The notes: generated by a model from the sequence alone, not told the origin. A stretch of 64,000 nt of DNA from Panaeolus papilionaceus (GCA_015501605.1 JADNRZ010000045.1:1-64000), one strand, 5' to 3'; positions 10,609 to 21,395 are shown, numbered from the stretch's first letter. Translations and numbers: made by a program.

Positions 10609-13600
10609 ATGGCGACCATCGATGGACCCAGAACCCGACACCGCGTTGCCGCTGCTAGCGCCGCGATGAATGCTCAACCCGAAAACCAAACCCGACGAAA
10701 CACAGACACCAATGAAGAGGAACCAGGACCACCTTCCCGCTCCTACGCCAACGTCGCCGCTCAACCACCATCAAGGCCCGTGACCCCGTCTGGTTCAGAG
10801 AACGAGACACGAGGCCTTATGATACCTGGTACGTTGCACGATACCCCGCCGCATCAGGCGCAATCACAACCTGGTCCTCGAGACTCAGGGTTGGAAGAGT
10901 ACCAGACTCCTGTACGGAGCCGTGGTCGTGTTCTCCGTTACACCCCGCCTGATGAAACAGGCTGGGGTATGGTGAATCGGAGGAGGACCCGTAGCCACGA
11001 GTCCCCTCTCCAGGATGGCACTACTCGTGCTGTCACCTTCATCACATCGAATAGATTTGCTGGACTCCCAGAGCAGGAGCTCCCCAGCAACGTAGATAAT
11101 CGCAATCGCGATAATGAAAATTTATTCTTGAGAAATAACACGCGTGACCTCAATATTGAAAGGGCCCATGAAAACCTGACTCAGAACCAACGCGCTACCA
11201 TTTCGCGAAGATTTGAGCGCGTGAGCCCACCTGAGGAGCGCCAAGAAAGCGAAGATCCGGCCCCGAAAGCCAAAGGAAAGGGTCCAGACCCCCGTAACTG
11301 GGGTCAACTCCAATTAGATGATTATGAGCTAGATGCGGAGACTCAACAAGATCTGCTTAACCAGATACAACGAACCAAGCGCACAGCTCAGGATCGTCCA
11401 GGACCCTCAGGTATTCATGATAGGATTGACATTGATGATAGGACACGAGGATTTAGAATCCCCAGTGAAGCTCCCTCGAACAGAAGCCACAGGAGCAACC
11501 GTCGCGAGACGGTGCACCCTATCCAACAGATCTCACGCGATAGCATCCTAGGACGGCTACGCGAGCGTGAAACTCAGAACATACCCCCTGAAGGTGGCAG
11601 ACCAAGCCAAGAGTTCCGGGATAACCCAGAAAGGGTAAACCGTGCTCATGATCACCACCGACAACAGGTCCCGTATTATGGCCCCAACAATCCAGGAGAC
11701 CCTGACGACGGCGATGACGACGACGACGGCTGGGGTGAGCGTAGGAGACCTCCATCTCCCCCTCCTCGTCGCCCCCGCCGACGACCAGAACCTGCTTATG
11801 ATAACTATGAGTATGATGATGGGTATTACCCTAGGAAACCCATCATCGCTCCACAGAGTCCTAAAGCTTACAAGGGAGAACAGGACTTGGACAAGTATAT
11901 CAGGTTTAGGTCTGAAGCCACAGGGTACTGTCGGCGCGGTCGAGTACACCCTCAGGATCAAATAGAAGTAATCGCACCTTACCTCGAGGGGAAGGCTTAT
12001 AATTTTTATTTATCCCGAGCTGCTGCCAACCCTGGTGAATGGACCTTGACTGATTTCTTGGACGGTTTATTTAATTACTGCTTCCCACGTAACTTTAAAT
12101 CTAAATTGCGTTCAGATCTCAAGCATGAGAGGCAAAACCGACGTCGTGTTTGGGACTTTGCACGCGATCTAACGAATAAAATGGACACGGTTGGAATTAA
12201 TGACCTCAGGGACAGGATTAACCGTCTCTGGGATGGATTTGACGAAGAAATTCAAGCACACCTGTGGAGAGATCGACTAAACCCTGAGTTCTCATCATGG
12301 TCTGACATTATGGAATCAGCAGAAGCCGCTGAAAATGCAGAGTATGTTATTCGTAAAAAGCGGAATGAACTCGGGAAGTTGAACAACGACAAAGGTACTT
12401 CTTCTGGTCGCAACAACAACGCACAGTCGTCTCAGCCCAGTGGCAATAGAAATAACCGTGAATCAGGATCAAACCAAACCAATAACGGAACTAACTCCCG
12501 CGCTGAGAACAACCCTGCGAGAACAGAGCAACGATCTACTCCGAATACCTCGGGTTCATCGCGCAATGCTCAGACATCCAACAACGGGCAGAGCTCTGGG
12601 TCTAATAACACGGGTACTCAGAAAACTTATCAAACACCAAGACCCAAGATGAGCGAGGCCGAAATTCAAGAGCACAAAGATCAGGGCAAGTGCTTCAACT
12701 GTCACCAGCACGGGCACTTGTCGCGCAATTGCACCAAGGCGAACGTTATGAGATCGAACAACCCAGGAAAACCTCCGGGAAGTAATGCCATGGCGGTGCA
12801 CTCCCTAGAGATGGGCATCACAAACTTAGACGAGTCCCCAGTACTTGACTCAATTCCACTATCCTCAATAAATTTCAATGATACAGTGGATCATGGCGGT
12901 TCATCCTTACAAGGAGAATATGAGTATGACGGATACTACCAAGAAAGGGAGGGGTTCCTTGAACCCGACTGGATGGCTCAGTACCGAGAATCCGAACCTG
13001 GCAAATCTTATGCACGAAATCACATCGGTGATGCACTATCTATGCAAGCTGAGTATGTACTCTCTATTTCTCAGCCATATCCCGGGGACAACCGCGAGAT
13101 TTGTGAACAGCAAGGAGTGCGTGGGCGATTTACGGTCGTTCAAATCAATGACATGTTTTATGGCATCCACGACAGCGTGGCTAAAGAATCACTGTGGGTT
13201 GAGAAGCGTCGCCTCGAACATCCTAACTTCCGGTTAGGCAGGTTCTACGCGCGCTATCGCAACTGGCAGCTTGGCCGACCCGATGTGATGAGAGCACCCT
13301 ATGCCACTCGAATGGGAGATGCATACGGAATCGTAGCCGCATACCTACTCAGAGATGGTATCTGGTCTCATTACCCCAACTGCTCAATGGACGCCGACTC
13401 TGAAGATCGGTTCCACGTCGAGTTATGGGCTCAGGGACACGACACTTACGTTGTCATGGACTATGATCGCGACATAGCGACACTGATCAGTGGCACGCAC
13501 CTCAGAAATGAGAAATTCGACCTTGTTAGGTGGTACCAACTCGTATTGAATAAGAAACGAGATCTCCACAAGGAGACATACCCTCTTAGGATGTTTGAAC

Positions 13601-16600
13601 GAGGGTCAGGTACGACACTACCACCCAATCCACTGTCTGATGACGGATCTCTGTGTGAGTACAAGAGTGGTGAGCCCGCTGTTGATGACGCCTCAAGCGC
13701 GTTCAACTCGTCGAAATCGGAAAACACAGCGGACTCATGTGAAAGCATTGAGGAAATGCCTGGTTTACAATCCGTGAGTAACACTACGTCTGAAGAGGAT
13801 GCAGAAATGGAAGAACTAGATGTCACAGACATGTTGCGGAAAGAATACGAAAGATACAAGGGCCGTGACGTTACTATAGACAACGCTCTTGGGGAAGCAA
13901 TCGCTGAGGCACTGGACAGCTATGCACCTTACCCTGGCGATGATCAATTTGAACGACCCAGTGTGGAAAGATTTGACGTGTTCTGGGATGAGGACTCCTA
14001 CCAGAACATGTTCATAATCATGGACCATCGGAGGAATCAGGTGGCACAGCTATATGTGGACCACATGAGAGATAATGACTTTGACATAGGACACTGGTAT
14101 GCTTCTGCCTGTTGGGGACGCTGCCCGAATAACGACATTGATTTTGCTGAAGAAATGCACAGATGGCGCGAAATTCACCCATTGGGGCTCTCGACCATTG
14201 AACGGCGATTTGAACTAAGAATTGAAAGGGCCATGGTGGTGGCAGCAATGGGAATCGACCCTCAATCGTTTAACGAAATTGAGAACCCTCTGTGTCGGTT
14301 TGAGGTCCAACGAAGACATTCGTGCCTCGAACCATCCTTTCGGTTAAGCCATGATCCTGTCTTGTACCCATCTGTAGAACTTGAGATTTATGATCGCTGT
14401 CTTCACACACGCAGAACCATTCGCAGCACTGCGATTGAACGAGACATTTTTAATCTGACTGCATGGTTAAGATCCGAACAGGATGAATCTGACGCTTTCT
14501 TGAATATGTTAGTTGATGAACAACCAGAAACGAACCCATTCTCAGGAGAGGCCCATGATATGATCAACCTAGCTCATGTCGTCGCTACAAATCCTCATGC
14601 GTGGCACCGCCTCAGGAAATCAACGAATCCCCTCTGGAGGATGAAATTCACCCGAAAAGCTGCAGAGCGCACACTGGAGCACAGACTAAGCCGCAACCTC
14701 ATGGATGAACTTGGTCTGCACCTGTCAGCCGTTCAGGTACCTCAGAATTCATACCCAGCGGTGCAAAGAAATTCGGTCTCTACCCGAGGTGGCAACAATC
14801 TGGTACCCAAACCGCTCGTTATTGTAGTCAAGATTAATGATAAGCCTGTACGGGCTCTTCTCGACACTGGAAGTTTGGGGGATTTCATCTCTACAACGCT
14901 CGCCGACCAATTGAAGCTCAGTCGTATCGAGCTTGATCCCCCTGTTCCGATTCAGCTTGCGGTTCAGGGATCCAGATCAAAAATAAATTCTTCAGTTAAA
15001 GTTAACCTCAAATACCAGTCTATAGACGAAGAACGAGTTTTAAATGTGATCAACATTAATTCTTATGACATGATACTCGGCACACCCTTCATTTACCAAC
15101 ACCAGATGTGCATTGGCCTCAATCCAGCACGTGTCGTTGTAGGTTCATCCAATTCACTACCAATTGATAAAGGTGTAAACACTCGCCCTGTAATAAGCAA
15201 AATTGACTTTGACGATCCGGAAATCGTGGAAGCTCGGAGACTCCTGATGACCCTTGCTGAACCACTGTGCAAGGACGTGGCAGACACACCACTACCACCT
15301 CTGCGTGCGATTAACCACACCATCCCATTGATTGATGAGGAGAAGGTGTATCCCTGGCGCCCATCTAAGTGCCCCGAAGTATTTCGTGAGCAGTGGGCTA
15401 AGAAACGCGCAGACTATGTTAATACTGGACGGTGGGAAGTCACTTCTGCAGGAAATACGGTTCCCATGCTTTTGATCCCTAAACCGAAGAAGGAGACGCC
15501 AGAGTTGCGCACTGTTTTTGACCTTCGAGAACGAAATAAAAACACCAAGAGATTCACATCTCCTCTGCCAGATATCGACGGCATCCTAAGACGGGTGTCC
15601 AACAAGAAATTCAGATCTTCTCTGGACCTCAAGGCAGCGTACGAGCAGATTCGAGTAGTGCCTGAGCACGTAAACCGGACTGCAGTTACGACACCAGATG
15701 GTAACATTGTGTCTCATGTCATCCAGCAGGGCGATTGCAATGCCCCGGCTACTTACCAAGCCCTCATGAATCATATTTTCAGCCCATATATTGGTCTGTT
15801 TATGGATGTGTATTTGGACGACATCATCATATATTCGGACACGGTACAGGACCACATTAAGCATGTAAAGATAATTTTTGAAATATTGAAACGAGAGAAA
15901 TTATATCTGAGCAAGGACAAGCTCCGGTTCTTTGCAGAGGAGCTGGAGATTCTGGGACATGTGGTGGACTCGAATGGCATCAGGATGGATCCCCACAAAG
16001 TCGATTCGGTTGCCAACTGGAAGACCCCCACTAATAGGGACCTGCTTCGTGGGTTCTTAGGATCTGTTGGTTACCTTTCGGATAACGTACCTGGTGTCCG
16101 TATCCCTATGGGTGTTTTGAGTGCCATTACCGGAGATGCGGTTCCTTTCCGCTGGACTTTCACAGAACAACGCGCGTTTGAAGACGTCAAAGCACTGGTA
16201 GCAGCTGCACGAGACCATCGTCGCAAGCCTCTCTCCTACGCAGCGGACGCAAAGCAGATTTGGATGGTTACGGATGGCTGTAACACTGGTGTATCTGGTG
16301 TGATATGTCAAGGGGATGACTGGCGCGAGGCCGATGTCGCAGCCTTCTACTCAGCGAAGTTGAACCCCGCTCAACAAAATTACCCAGTTCATGAGATTGA
16401 AATGCTTGCGGGTATTGAAACGATGCTACGGCATCGTGACATCCTGCAGGGAGTCAAGTTTAAATGGGTCACTGATCATAAGGGACTCATTCACCTACTG
16501 GATCAGAAAGAGTTTAAGTCCGGGCGACAAGCGCGCTGGATGGAGAAGATTGGCATGTTTGACTTCGAGATCGTGTACGTACCTGGTGAGGATAACATCC

Positions 16601-18588
16601 TTGCTGACTCTCTATCTCGGATTTACTCGAACGACAACTCTGGCACCGTTCGGGCACGATCTGAGTACACATACCATGATGTGGTGGATGACGATGCACC
16701 GATCTCATCTGATCCACCAATGCCGATTACTACGGGCCTAGAGGCTCTCGCTATATCCCCTGGTGAGGGCGAAGCGGAGGGCGCGAATACACGTCGCTCT
16801 AGCCGACTGCAGAACGTACCCAGGGTGGACTATTTTGGTCGTAATGCTCGGGCACAAAACAAAAAGAATGACTCTCCAACCTCCGTTCCTGTCATCCCTG
16901 AGGAACGAAGGGAGGGCGGGAGTATTGTGAACCACGAACCAGAGCACGCAGGACAAGAAGAACCTGAAAATATGGATGATGACAACAGCGAAAGCGAAAA
17001 CACGTCGCTTGTTGAAATACTGAACTCAAGCTTTGGTGATGATGGTCAAAAATTCATGAAAGCAATAGAGCCGCTATATGAAAAGGACCCGATTTTTAAA
17101 CGAGTATTAGACAAACCAGACGAGTTCAGAAACTTTGAAATACGAAACGGACTCTTATACCTAAACGACAGAGGAAAGACTCTACTGTGCATACCTAAGG
17201 GTATCATTGGTGATAAAAGCACCTATGAAATTGTCATTGGAGAAGCGCACTCAGTGTTAGCACACCTAGGTGCCGCTAAGACAGTTAGCTACCTTCGAGA
17301 ACAAGTATATTGGAAGGACCTAGTGAATCATGTCAAGTCATACTGCGACTCGTGTATTACTTGTCGACGCAACAAACCCGATAATCAACGACCATACGGG
17401 TTACTCAACCCTCTGAAAACTCCTAACTATCCCTGGCAGTCGATAGGCGTAGATTTCGTAGGACCGTTGCCTGAGTCCTCTAACCGCGACGGGACATTTG
17501 ATAGCGTTACAGTCGTGATTGACCTACTGTCTTCAATGACACATTTAATCCCATCAAGAACGGACTACACTGCGAAGCAATTAGCTGAGTTAATGTTCGA
17601 GCACATATACAAATTGCATGGCTTACCTGAGAAGATTGTATCTGATCGAGATGTGTTGTTCACAAGCACCTTCTGGTCTCACCTAAACAGATTAATTGGG
17701 CCCCAACTGAAGATGTCAAGTGCTTACCATCCCGAAACAGACGGTGCAACTGAAAGAGCCAACCGCACATTAGTGCAGATGCTACGAGAACTTGTAAATG
17801 ACAAACAAACGGACTGGGTGCAACGCTTACCAGCAATTGAGTTTGCGCTCAACCTGGCGCGCTCCGACTCAACTGGGTTCTCACCGTTCTTCCTGAACCA
17901 TGGGCGACTCCCTCGTTCCATGATCTGGGACGCTGCTTCAAATACAGAGTTTCCTGCAGTAAGGAACTTCGCTCTGCAACGCAAGATGGCTATAATGTCA
18001 GCTCACGACAGCATTATTGCAGCACGGGTGAAACAAACATATGACGCCAACAGGAAACGCCGCCCTGCTCCGTTCGTAAAAGGTGATCTGGTGTATCTTT
18101 CCACCAAAAACATTTCATTCCCAAAGGGACTAGCCCGTAAAATGGTCCCTCGATACATTGGACCGTATCAAATTACCCAGGACTTTGGGAACCAGTCGTT
18201 TAAACTGGATTTGCCACCTGAACTGAAGCAGCGTGGTGTTCACAACGTATTCCACGCGTCTCTACTTAGAGTCCATGTACCCAATGACGATCGACTCTTC
18301 CCTGGCCGAAACTTCCGACAAATCATGGCTCATGCCAAGAACAATGAGGAACTAAGTGAAAACGAATGGGCCGTTGAACGAATTGAATCACACCAAGGAT
18401 CCGGAGAAGATTCCACCTTCAAGGTGCGTTGGAAGGCTGGTGATGCCACTTGGTTATCATACCATGAGGTGTCACACTTGCCATGCCTAAAGGCTTATTT
18501 TGAAGCTCTTGGAATATCCGAGATATCGGACCTCCGGAGAGGAACAAGCGTCGGACCTTCCGATGACGCGCAGGTGGTTGCATCTTAG
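10609..18588 (+). CDS. Gag-Pol polyprotein, Ty3/Gypsy chromovirus
   Basis: A single 2659-aa frame; I chose the ATG at 10609 over the upstream in-frame ATG at 10558 as the better context for a start. In order: a Gag with disordered Asp/Pro/Arg-rich N-terminus and capsid-like region (about residues 420-590); a CCHC zinc knuckle CFNCHQHGHLSRNC (about 695); an unusual region of about 600 aa with internal repeats; an aspartic protease (LLDTGS, about 1417); reverse transcriptase with YLDD (about 1734); RNase H (VTDG, about 1887); integrase with an H2C2 zinc finger and a D,D,E core (VDFVGP about 2281, SDRD about 2344, TERANR about 2381); and a C-terminal chromodomain (about 2585-2635; WAVERIESH, KVRWKAGDATWLSY). 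The chromodomain places it in the chromoviruses, which insert by recognising chromatin marks. There is no stop or shift between gag and pol, so products must be released by proteolysis. Confidence 0.96.
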   Translation: MATIDGPRTRHRVAAASAAMNAQPENQTRRNTDTNEEEPGPPSRSYANVAAQPPSRPVTPSGSENETRGLMIPGTLHDTPPHQAQSQPGPRDSGLEEYQTPVRSRGRVLRYTPPDETGWGMVNRRRTRSHESPLQDGTTRAVTFITSNRFAGLPEQELPSNVDNRNRDNENLFLRNNTRDLNIERAHENLTQNQRATISRRFERVSPPEERQESEDPAPKAKGKGPDPRNWGQLQLDDYELDAETQQDLLNQIQRTKRTAQDRPGPSGIHDRIDIDDRTRGFRIPSEAPSNRSHRSNRRETVHPIQQISRDSILGRLRERETQNIPPEGGRPSQEFRDNPERVNRAHDHHRQQVPYYGPNNPGDPDDGDDDDDGWGERRRPPSPPPRRPRRRPEPAYDNYEYDDGYYPRKPIIAPQSPKAYKGEQDLDKYIRFRSEATGYCRRGRVHPQDQIEVIAPYLEGKAYNFYLSRAAANPGEWTLTDFLDGLFNYCFPRNFKSKLRSDLKHERQNRRRVWDFARDLTNKMDTVGINDLRDRINRLWDGFDEEIQAHLWRDRLNPEFSSWSDIMESAEAAENAEYVIRKKRNELGKLNNDKGTSSGRNNNAQSSQPSGNRNNRESGSNQTNNGTNSRAENNPARTEQRSTPNTSGSSRNAQTSNNGQSSGSNNTGTQKTYQTPRPKMSEAEIQEHKDQGKCFNCHQHGHLSRNCTKANVMRSNNPGKPPGSNAMAVHSLEMGITNLDESPVLDSIPLSSINFNDTVDHGGSSLQGEYEYDGYYQEREGFLEPDWMAQYRESEPGKSYARNHIGDALSMQAEYVLSISQPYPGDNREICEQQGVRGRFTVVQINDMFYGIHDSVAKESLWVEKRRLEHPNFRLGRFYARYRNWQLGRPDVMRAPYATRMGDAYGIVAAYLLRDGIWSHYPNCSMDADSEDRFHVELWAQGHDTYVVMDYDRDIATLISGTHLRNEKFDLVRWYQLVLNKKRDLHKETYPLRMFERGSGTTLPPNPLSDDGSLCEYKSGEPAVDDASSAFNSSKSENTADSCESIEEMPGLQSVSNTTSEEDAEMEELDVTDMLRKEYERYKGRDVTIDNALGEAIAEALDSYAPYPGDDQFERPSVERFDVFWDEDSYQNMFIIMDHRRNQVAQLYVDHMRDNDFDIGHWYASACWGRCPNNDIDFAEEMHRWREIHPLGLSTIERRFELRIERAMVVAAMGIDPQSFNEIENPLCRFEVQRRHSCLEPSFRLSHDPVLYPSVELEIYDRCLHTRRTIRSTAIERDIFNLTAWLRSEQDESDAFLNMLVDEQPETNPFSGEAHDMINLAHVVATNPHAWHRLRKSTNPLWRMKFTRKAAERTLEHRLSRNLMDELGLHLSAVQVPQNSYPAVQRNSVSTRGGNNLVPKPLVIVVKINDKPVRALLDTGSLGDFISTTLADQLKLSRIELDPPVPIQLAVQGSRSKINSSVKVNLKYQSIDEERVLNVININSYDMILGTPFIYQHQMCIGLNPARVVVGSSNSLPIDKGVNTRPVISKIDFDDPEIVEARRLLMTLAEPLCKDVADTPLPPLRAINHTIPLIDEEKVYPWRPSKCPEVFREQWAKKRADYVNTGRWEVTSAGNTVPMLLIPKPKKETPELRTVFDLRERNKNTKRFTSPLPDIDGILRRVSNKKFRSSLDLKAAYEQIRVVPEHVNRTAVTTPDGNIVSHVIQQGDCNAPATYQALMNHIFSPYIGLFMDVYLDDIIIYSDTVQDHIKHVKIIFEILKREKLYLSKDKLRFFAEELEILGHVVDSNGIRMDPHKVDSVANWKTPTNRDLLRGFLGSVGYLSDNVPGVRIPMGVLSAITGDAVPFRWTFTEQRAFEDVKALVAAARDHRRKPLSYAADAKQIWMVTDGCNTGVSGVICQGDDWREADVAAFYSAKLNPAQQNYPVHEIEMLAGIETMLRHRDILQGVKFKWVTDHKGLIHLLDQKEFKSGRQARWMEKIGMFDFEIVYVPGEDNILADSLSRIYSNDNSGTVRARSEYTYHDVVDDDAPISSDPPMPITTGLEALAISPGEGEAEGANTRRSSRLQNVPRVDYFGRNARAQNKKNDSPTSVPVIPEERREGGSIVNHEPEHAGQEEPENMDDDNSESENTSLVEILNSSFGDDGQKFMKAIEPLYEKDPIFKRVLDKPDEFRNFEIRNGLLYLNDRGKTLLCIPKGIIGDKSTYEIVIGEAHSVLAHLGAAKTVSYLREQVYWKDLVNHVKSYCDSCITCRRNKPDNQRPYGLLNPLKTPNYPWQSIGVDFVGPLPESSNRDGTFDSVTVVIDLLSSMTHLIPSRTDYTAKQLAELMFEHIYKLHGLPEKIVSDRDVLFTSTFWSHLNRLIGPQLKMSSAYHPETDGATERANRTLVQMLRELVNDKQTDWVQRLPAIEFALNLARSDSTGFSPFFLNHGRLPRSMIWDAASNTEFPAVRNFALQRKMAIMSAHDSIIAARVKQTYDANRKRRPAPFVKGDLVYLSTKNISFPKGLARKMVPRYIGPYQITQDFGNQSFKLDLPPELKQRGVHNVFHASLLRVHVPNDDRLFPGRNFRQIMAHAKNNEELSENEWAVERIESHQGSGEDSTFKVRWKAGDATWLSYHEVSHLPCLKAYFEALGISEISDLRRGTSVGPSDDAQVVAS

Positions 18589-18866
18589 CGATCGCAACAC
18601 CACCTGATCACTCCCCCTCCTCTCCTTCCCTCTCCTACCCCCCTACCCCTTCTCCTCTTTCGTTCTTTCTTTCCTTTCTTTTCCTTTATTAGATAGATTA
18701 CACAATTTTCTTCGTACCGACTCCCCGATTTTATTAGTTTTCATATGATATTTACTTCGAACTTTTTAGTATAAAATCCCCTCTCTTCACCTCACAATCG
18801 ATTCCCTACCGCTCACCTTCTCTGCCAACACACTGCCATCGTCGCTTTCTGCTTACCGTATAAACC

Positions 18867-19865
18867 ATGGCTCCATTCCGCTCCCCTGGACGCTCATTCG
18901 GGCAAAATCATCATCCATACGGCCAACGACCTCCTCCCATCTCGCCTCGTGGCCCTCGTGCACCTTCTGTCTACGAAAAGGAACCCTACAACATCCCGGC
19001 ATTCGCTCATCCCTACCTCCAAAAGATATCTGGACCGCTATTCGTCCTCAACCAGGAAAAGCGAATCCCAGGACAACTCACCACTGCTCGTCTGACGACC
19101 GCCGCTGAAGTTCACGAGATCTGCCAGGCCAACGATGTCCTCCGCACCAACAACATACCCAAGTACATCCCCCTCTCGTACGAAGTGTTTGCCACCTGGT
19201 TCAATAAGGGTGCAGAAGAGTTCGGCTCCCCTATCCGCTTCTGCATCATTGAGCGCGCTACCTCTGTTATCCAACATCGCGACGCGGAACGTCCCAAGTG
19301 GAACCATTTCGGGATCCAGAAAGAGCACCTCGGCAACGGTATCAGCCCTCAGAGCATCGACCACAACCCTATTCGAAGGAAGCTCGTCACTAACCTGCTC
19401 TGGGATCACACGGAGGCTACCTACGGCCACGTCGGTCACTTCGGTGGCCCACCAAACATGTTTGGAGCACCGCCCAACTACCACCACCAAAGCCAGTCTG
19501 TATACGACCCCGATCTCGAAGGCTACCACGTTCACGACACGCCTACCCACGTCCCATATCAGTACAAACCCCCCCGGGAATCCGAATCCTCAGCATCGGG
19601 CTCGTCTTCTGGCAGCGGCTCTTACACCTATGTTCCGCCTCCATCCGACCACCTCCCACCTAGTGCCACTCCAGCCACCCCCGGCGTTGTTCCAACTGTC
19701 ACCAACGTCGCTACTACAACCAACAACGCTACATCTGCATCCTACGCAGATGTCGTATCTAGCAGCAAAACCTCCGCCACTCGAGGACGTGCCTCTCGCG
19801 CTAAGGAGAAGCAACGCGCTACGGATGAAGTCATCGATGGGACTGGAGACGTCTCTATGACTTGA
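18867..19865 (+). CDS. Extra 332-aa ORF of the retrotransposon, downstream of pol
   Basis: An intact ORF with a strong context (AACCATGGC), between the end of pol and the 3' LTR on the same strand. It starts with a Pro/Arg/Gly-rich segment (PYGQRPPPISPRGP). A folded-looking middle part follows (about residues 45-190; FVLNQEKRIPGQLTTARL, YIPLSYEVFATWF, IRFCIIERATSV), then a Ser/Pro/Thr-rich tail ending with a basic RASRAKEKQR segment. I see no signal peptide or membrane segment, so it is not an envelope protein. The 278-bp gap to pol is pyrimidine-rich with a possible TATA-like TATAAAA (about 18770), so it may have its own transcript. I do not recognise the family. A chaperone, nucleocapsid or accessory RNA-binding role is only a guess. 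Confidence 0.85.
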   Translation: MAPFRSPGRSFGQNHHPYGQRPPPISPRGPRAPSVYEKEPYNIPAFAHPYLQKISGPLFVLNQEKRIPGQLTTARLTTAAEVHEICQANDVLRTNNIPKYIPLSYEVFATWFNKGAEEFGSPIRFCIIERATSVIQHRDAERPKWNHFGIQKEHLGNGISPQSIDHNPIRRKLVTNLLWDHTEATYGHVGHFGGPPNMFGAPPNYHHQSQSVYDPDLEGYHVHDTPTHVPYQYKPPRESESSASGSSSGSGSYTYVPPPSDHLPPSATPATPGVVPTVTNVATTTNNATSASYADVVSSSKTSATRGRASRAKEKQRATDEVIDGTGDVSMT

Positions 19866-19913
19866 GCTCCAAGACTAGCCTTTACCATTCCTGCAGAATG
19901 GCAGGAGGGCGTG

Positions 19914-20276
19914 TGTAACGGTTCGATTTTATTTTCATTTCACTTCTTCGTCATTTCTTCCCTTAGTATTATCAGTCAGAAAAGCCTCACAAAACCCCTA
20001 TCCCATTCTTATCTTATCTTTCATCAGACCCCTTCGTAGACTACCAACCTCCTTTATTTGTTTATCTTTAACTTCGCTTACTCCTTGGTAGTTTTATAGT
20101 ATTTGTTCTTAAACCTTATTTTAGCGTATAAATAGTCGAGTAAGAGGACTCATTGTCCTCAGTTTGAATCCATTGCGTTAAACTGTATTTTACCGCGTGC
20201 ATTTGAGCTACCCCAATTCCCGTGTGCCGTTTTAACCTCAACGTCGCCTTCGCCACCGTGAGCACGAAACGTCACA
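19914..20276 (+). repeat. 3' LTR (363 bp)
   Basis: Identical by eye to the 5' LTR. A purine-rich GCAGGAGGG tract (19901-19909), a few bases upstream, is the likely polypurine tract. ATGTC follows as the target duplication. Confidence 0.95.
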
Positions 20277-21395
20277 ATGTCGGAACCGCTTGAGGTAGGG
20301 GCAGCGAAGATTAGCCTATTGTCAATAGAATATATTAGTAAATGGGGATAGCATATACACAACAAAATGTAACATACCACATTAACGATAGTTTGAACAA
20401 ATCTTGGGTCTTGGTGGCACCACTCAATCAGAAACTGGTCCTTCAGATGTGCAACACATCCACGAACAACATCCTAGAGTTTCAGGTATTAGCACTCCAT
20501 CAAGGAAAGATTATTTAAGAAGCACATACCCTCGCCTCGTTATAAAGATCTTTGTCATCCTGGAGGCCCATAACTGCTTGTAAATTGCTCCTCGCGAGGC
20601 CGCGAGGTTTAGGAATTGAGCCATCTGGGATGTTGTCGTAGTCGGGCATGATACTGTCCTGAGAATCTTCCAGGGCACGAAGGCGAGCAAGCTTCTCTGT
20701 AGCATATCATGAGCAATGAACAGCAAAAAGATAAGTCACTTACCCTCTTGACGTTCAATGCATAGAAGCATTGCTTGGATCTCCTCTGGGGTATACTGGG
20801 AAGCAAGTTCAGCATCGATCATAAACCCAGCAGCTGGTGGATTGGTGAAAGCTGATGAGGTGGTGACAGGGGGTGGAACAGTAGCAGTGACAGAGGCAGG
20901 AACTACAGAGGCAGGAACTGCAGCGGCAGCAACTGGGACTGGAACAGCAACAGCAGCGACTGGGGGCAAGGTAGTGACAGCAGTGACAGGGGGCGAAACA
21001 ACAGCAGCGACCGGAGCTGGGATGGCTGGGACAGCAGGGCCTGGAACAGCGAAGGCCGCAACGGAGTCCAGAACAATGGAGGGCAGTTGGGAATTAGTAG
21101 AAGCTGAAGCTGGACGATGAATAGAATTGCGGGGAGCAGTGTTCATGCGGGGACGCCGTTGCAAGGATATAAAGTTGGTGACAACACCGCCAAGAGGGGG
21201 CGTAGAGGCAGGGATTTGTGTAGATGTTACAGCAGGGTTTGAGGACAAGATATTCGGGTTTTGACTTTGGAGGGCATTGCGTGCATGATAGGCGGCTTGA
21301 GGGGTAACAGCCTTGTTAGACGCATTGGGATTGGGACGGGATCGTCGAGCTGGTTGTTGGGGTTGTTGAGGACGTTGGTTCGTGGTGCTAGCCAT

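Larger units (their letters stand above)
9990..20276 (+). mobile_element. Full-length Ty3/Gypsy LTR retrotransposon (chromovirus)
   Basis: A complete 10,287-bp element. Both 363-bp LTRs start TGTAACGG and end CGTCACA, and I find no difference between them by eye. The 5-bp target duplication ATGTC flanks the element exactly (9985-9989 and 20277-20281). It encodes one uninterrupted Gag-Pol of about 2659 aa plus a second 332-aa ORF in the position where env would lie. Identical LTRs, intact ORFs and an intact TSD indicate a very recent, possibly still active insertion. It lies within an exon of the minus-strand gene 9145-21395. Confidence 0.96.
9145..21395 (-). pseudogene. Agaricomycete multicopy-type gene split by LTR retrotransposon
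   Basis: A minus-strand gene starts at 21393-21395. Exon 1 is 20744-21395 (Pro/Ala/Val-rich, ending TPEEIQAML), exon 2 is 20530-20696 (MGLQDDKDLYNEAR), exon 3 is 20378-20473 (DVVRGCVAHLKDQFLIEWC), and exon 4 starts at 20315 (ANLRCPYLKRFRH). Exon 4 is interrupted after 39 nt by the Ty3/Gypsy element. Beyond the element it resumes at 9984 in the same frame (GWATHEILRTTNKNK) and runs to the stop at 9145. With the element and one 5-bp site copy removed, the gene encodes about 597 aa with a GGEVEV-repeat acidic middle and a Lys/Arg/Ala-rich tail. I recall this type (YLKRF..GWAT) as a recurrent hypothetical protein of Agaricomycetes; its function is unknown to me. The insertion separates the C-terminal half from its promoter, so the gene is dead in this haplotype. 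Confidence 0.75.

Noticed and set aside
18867..19865. Envelope protein in the retrotransposon
   Set aside because: No signal peptide, transmembrane helix or cleavage-site pattern; composition is soluble and disordered at both ends.
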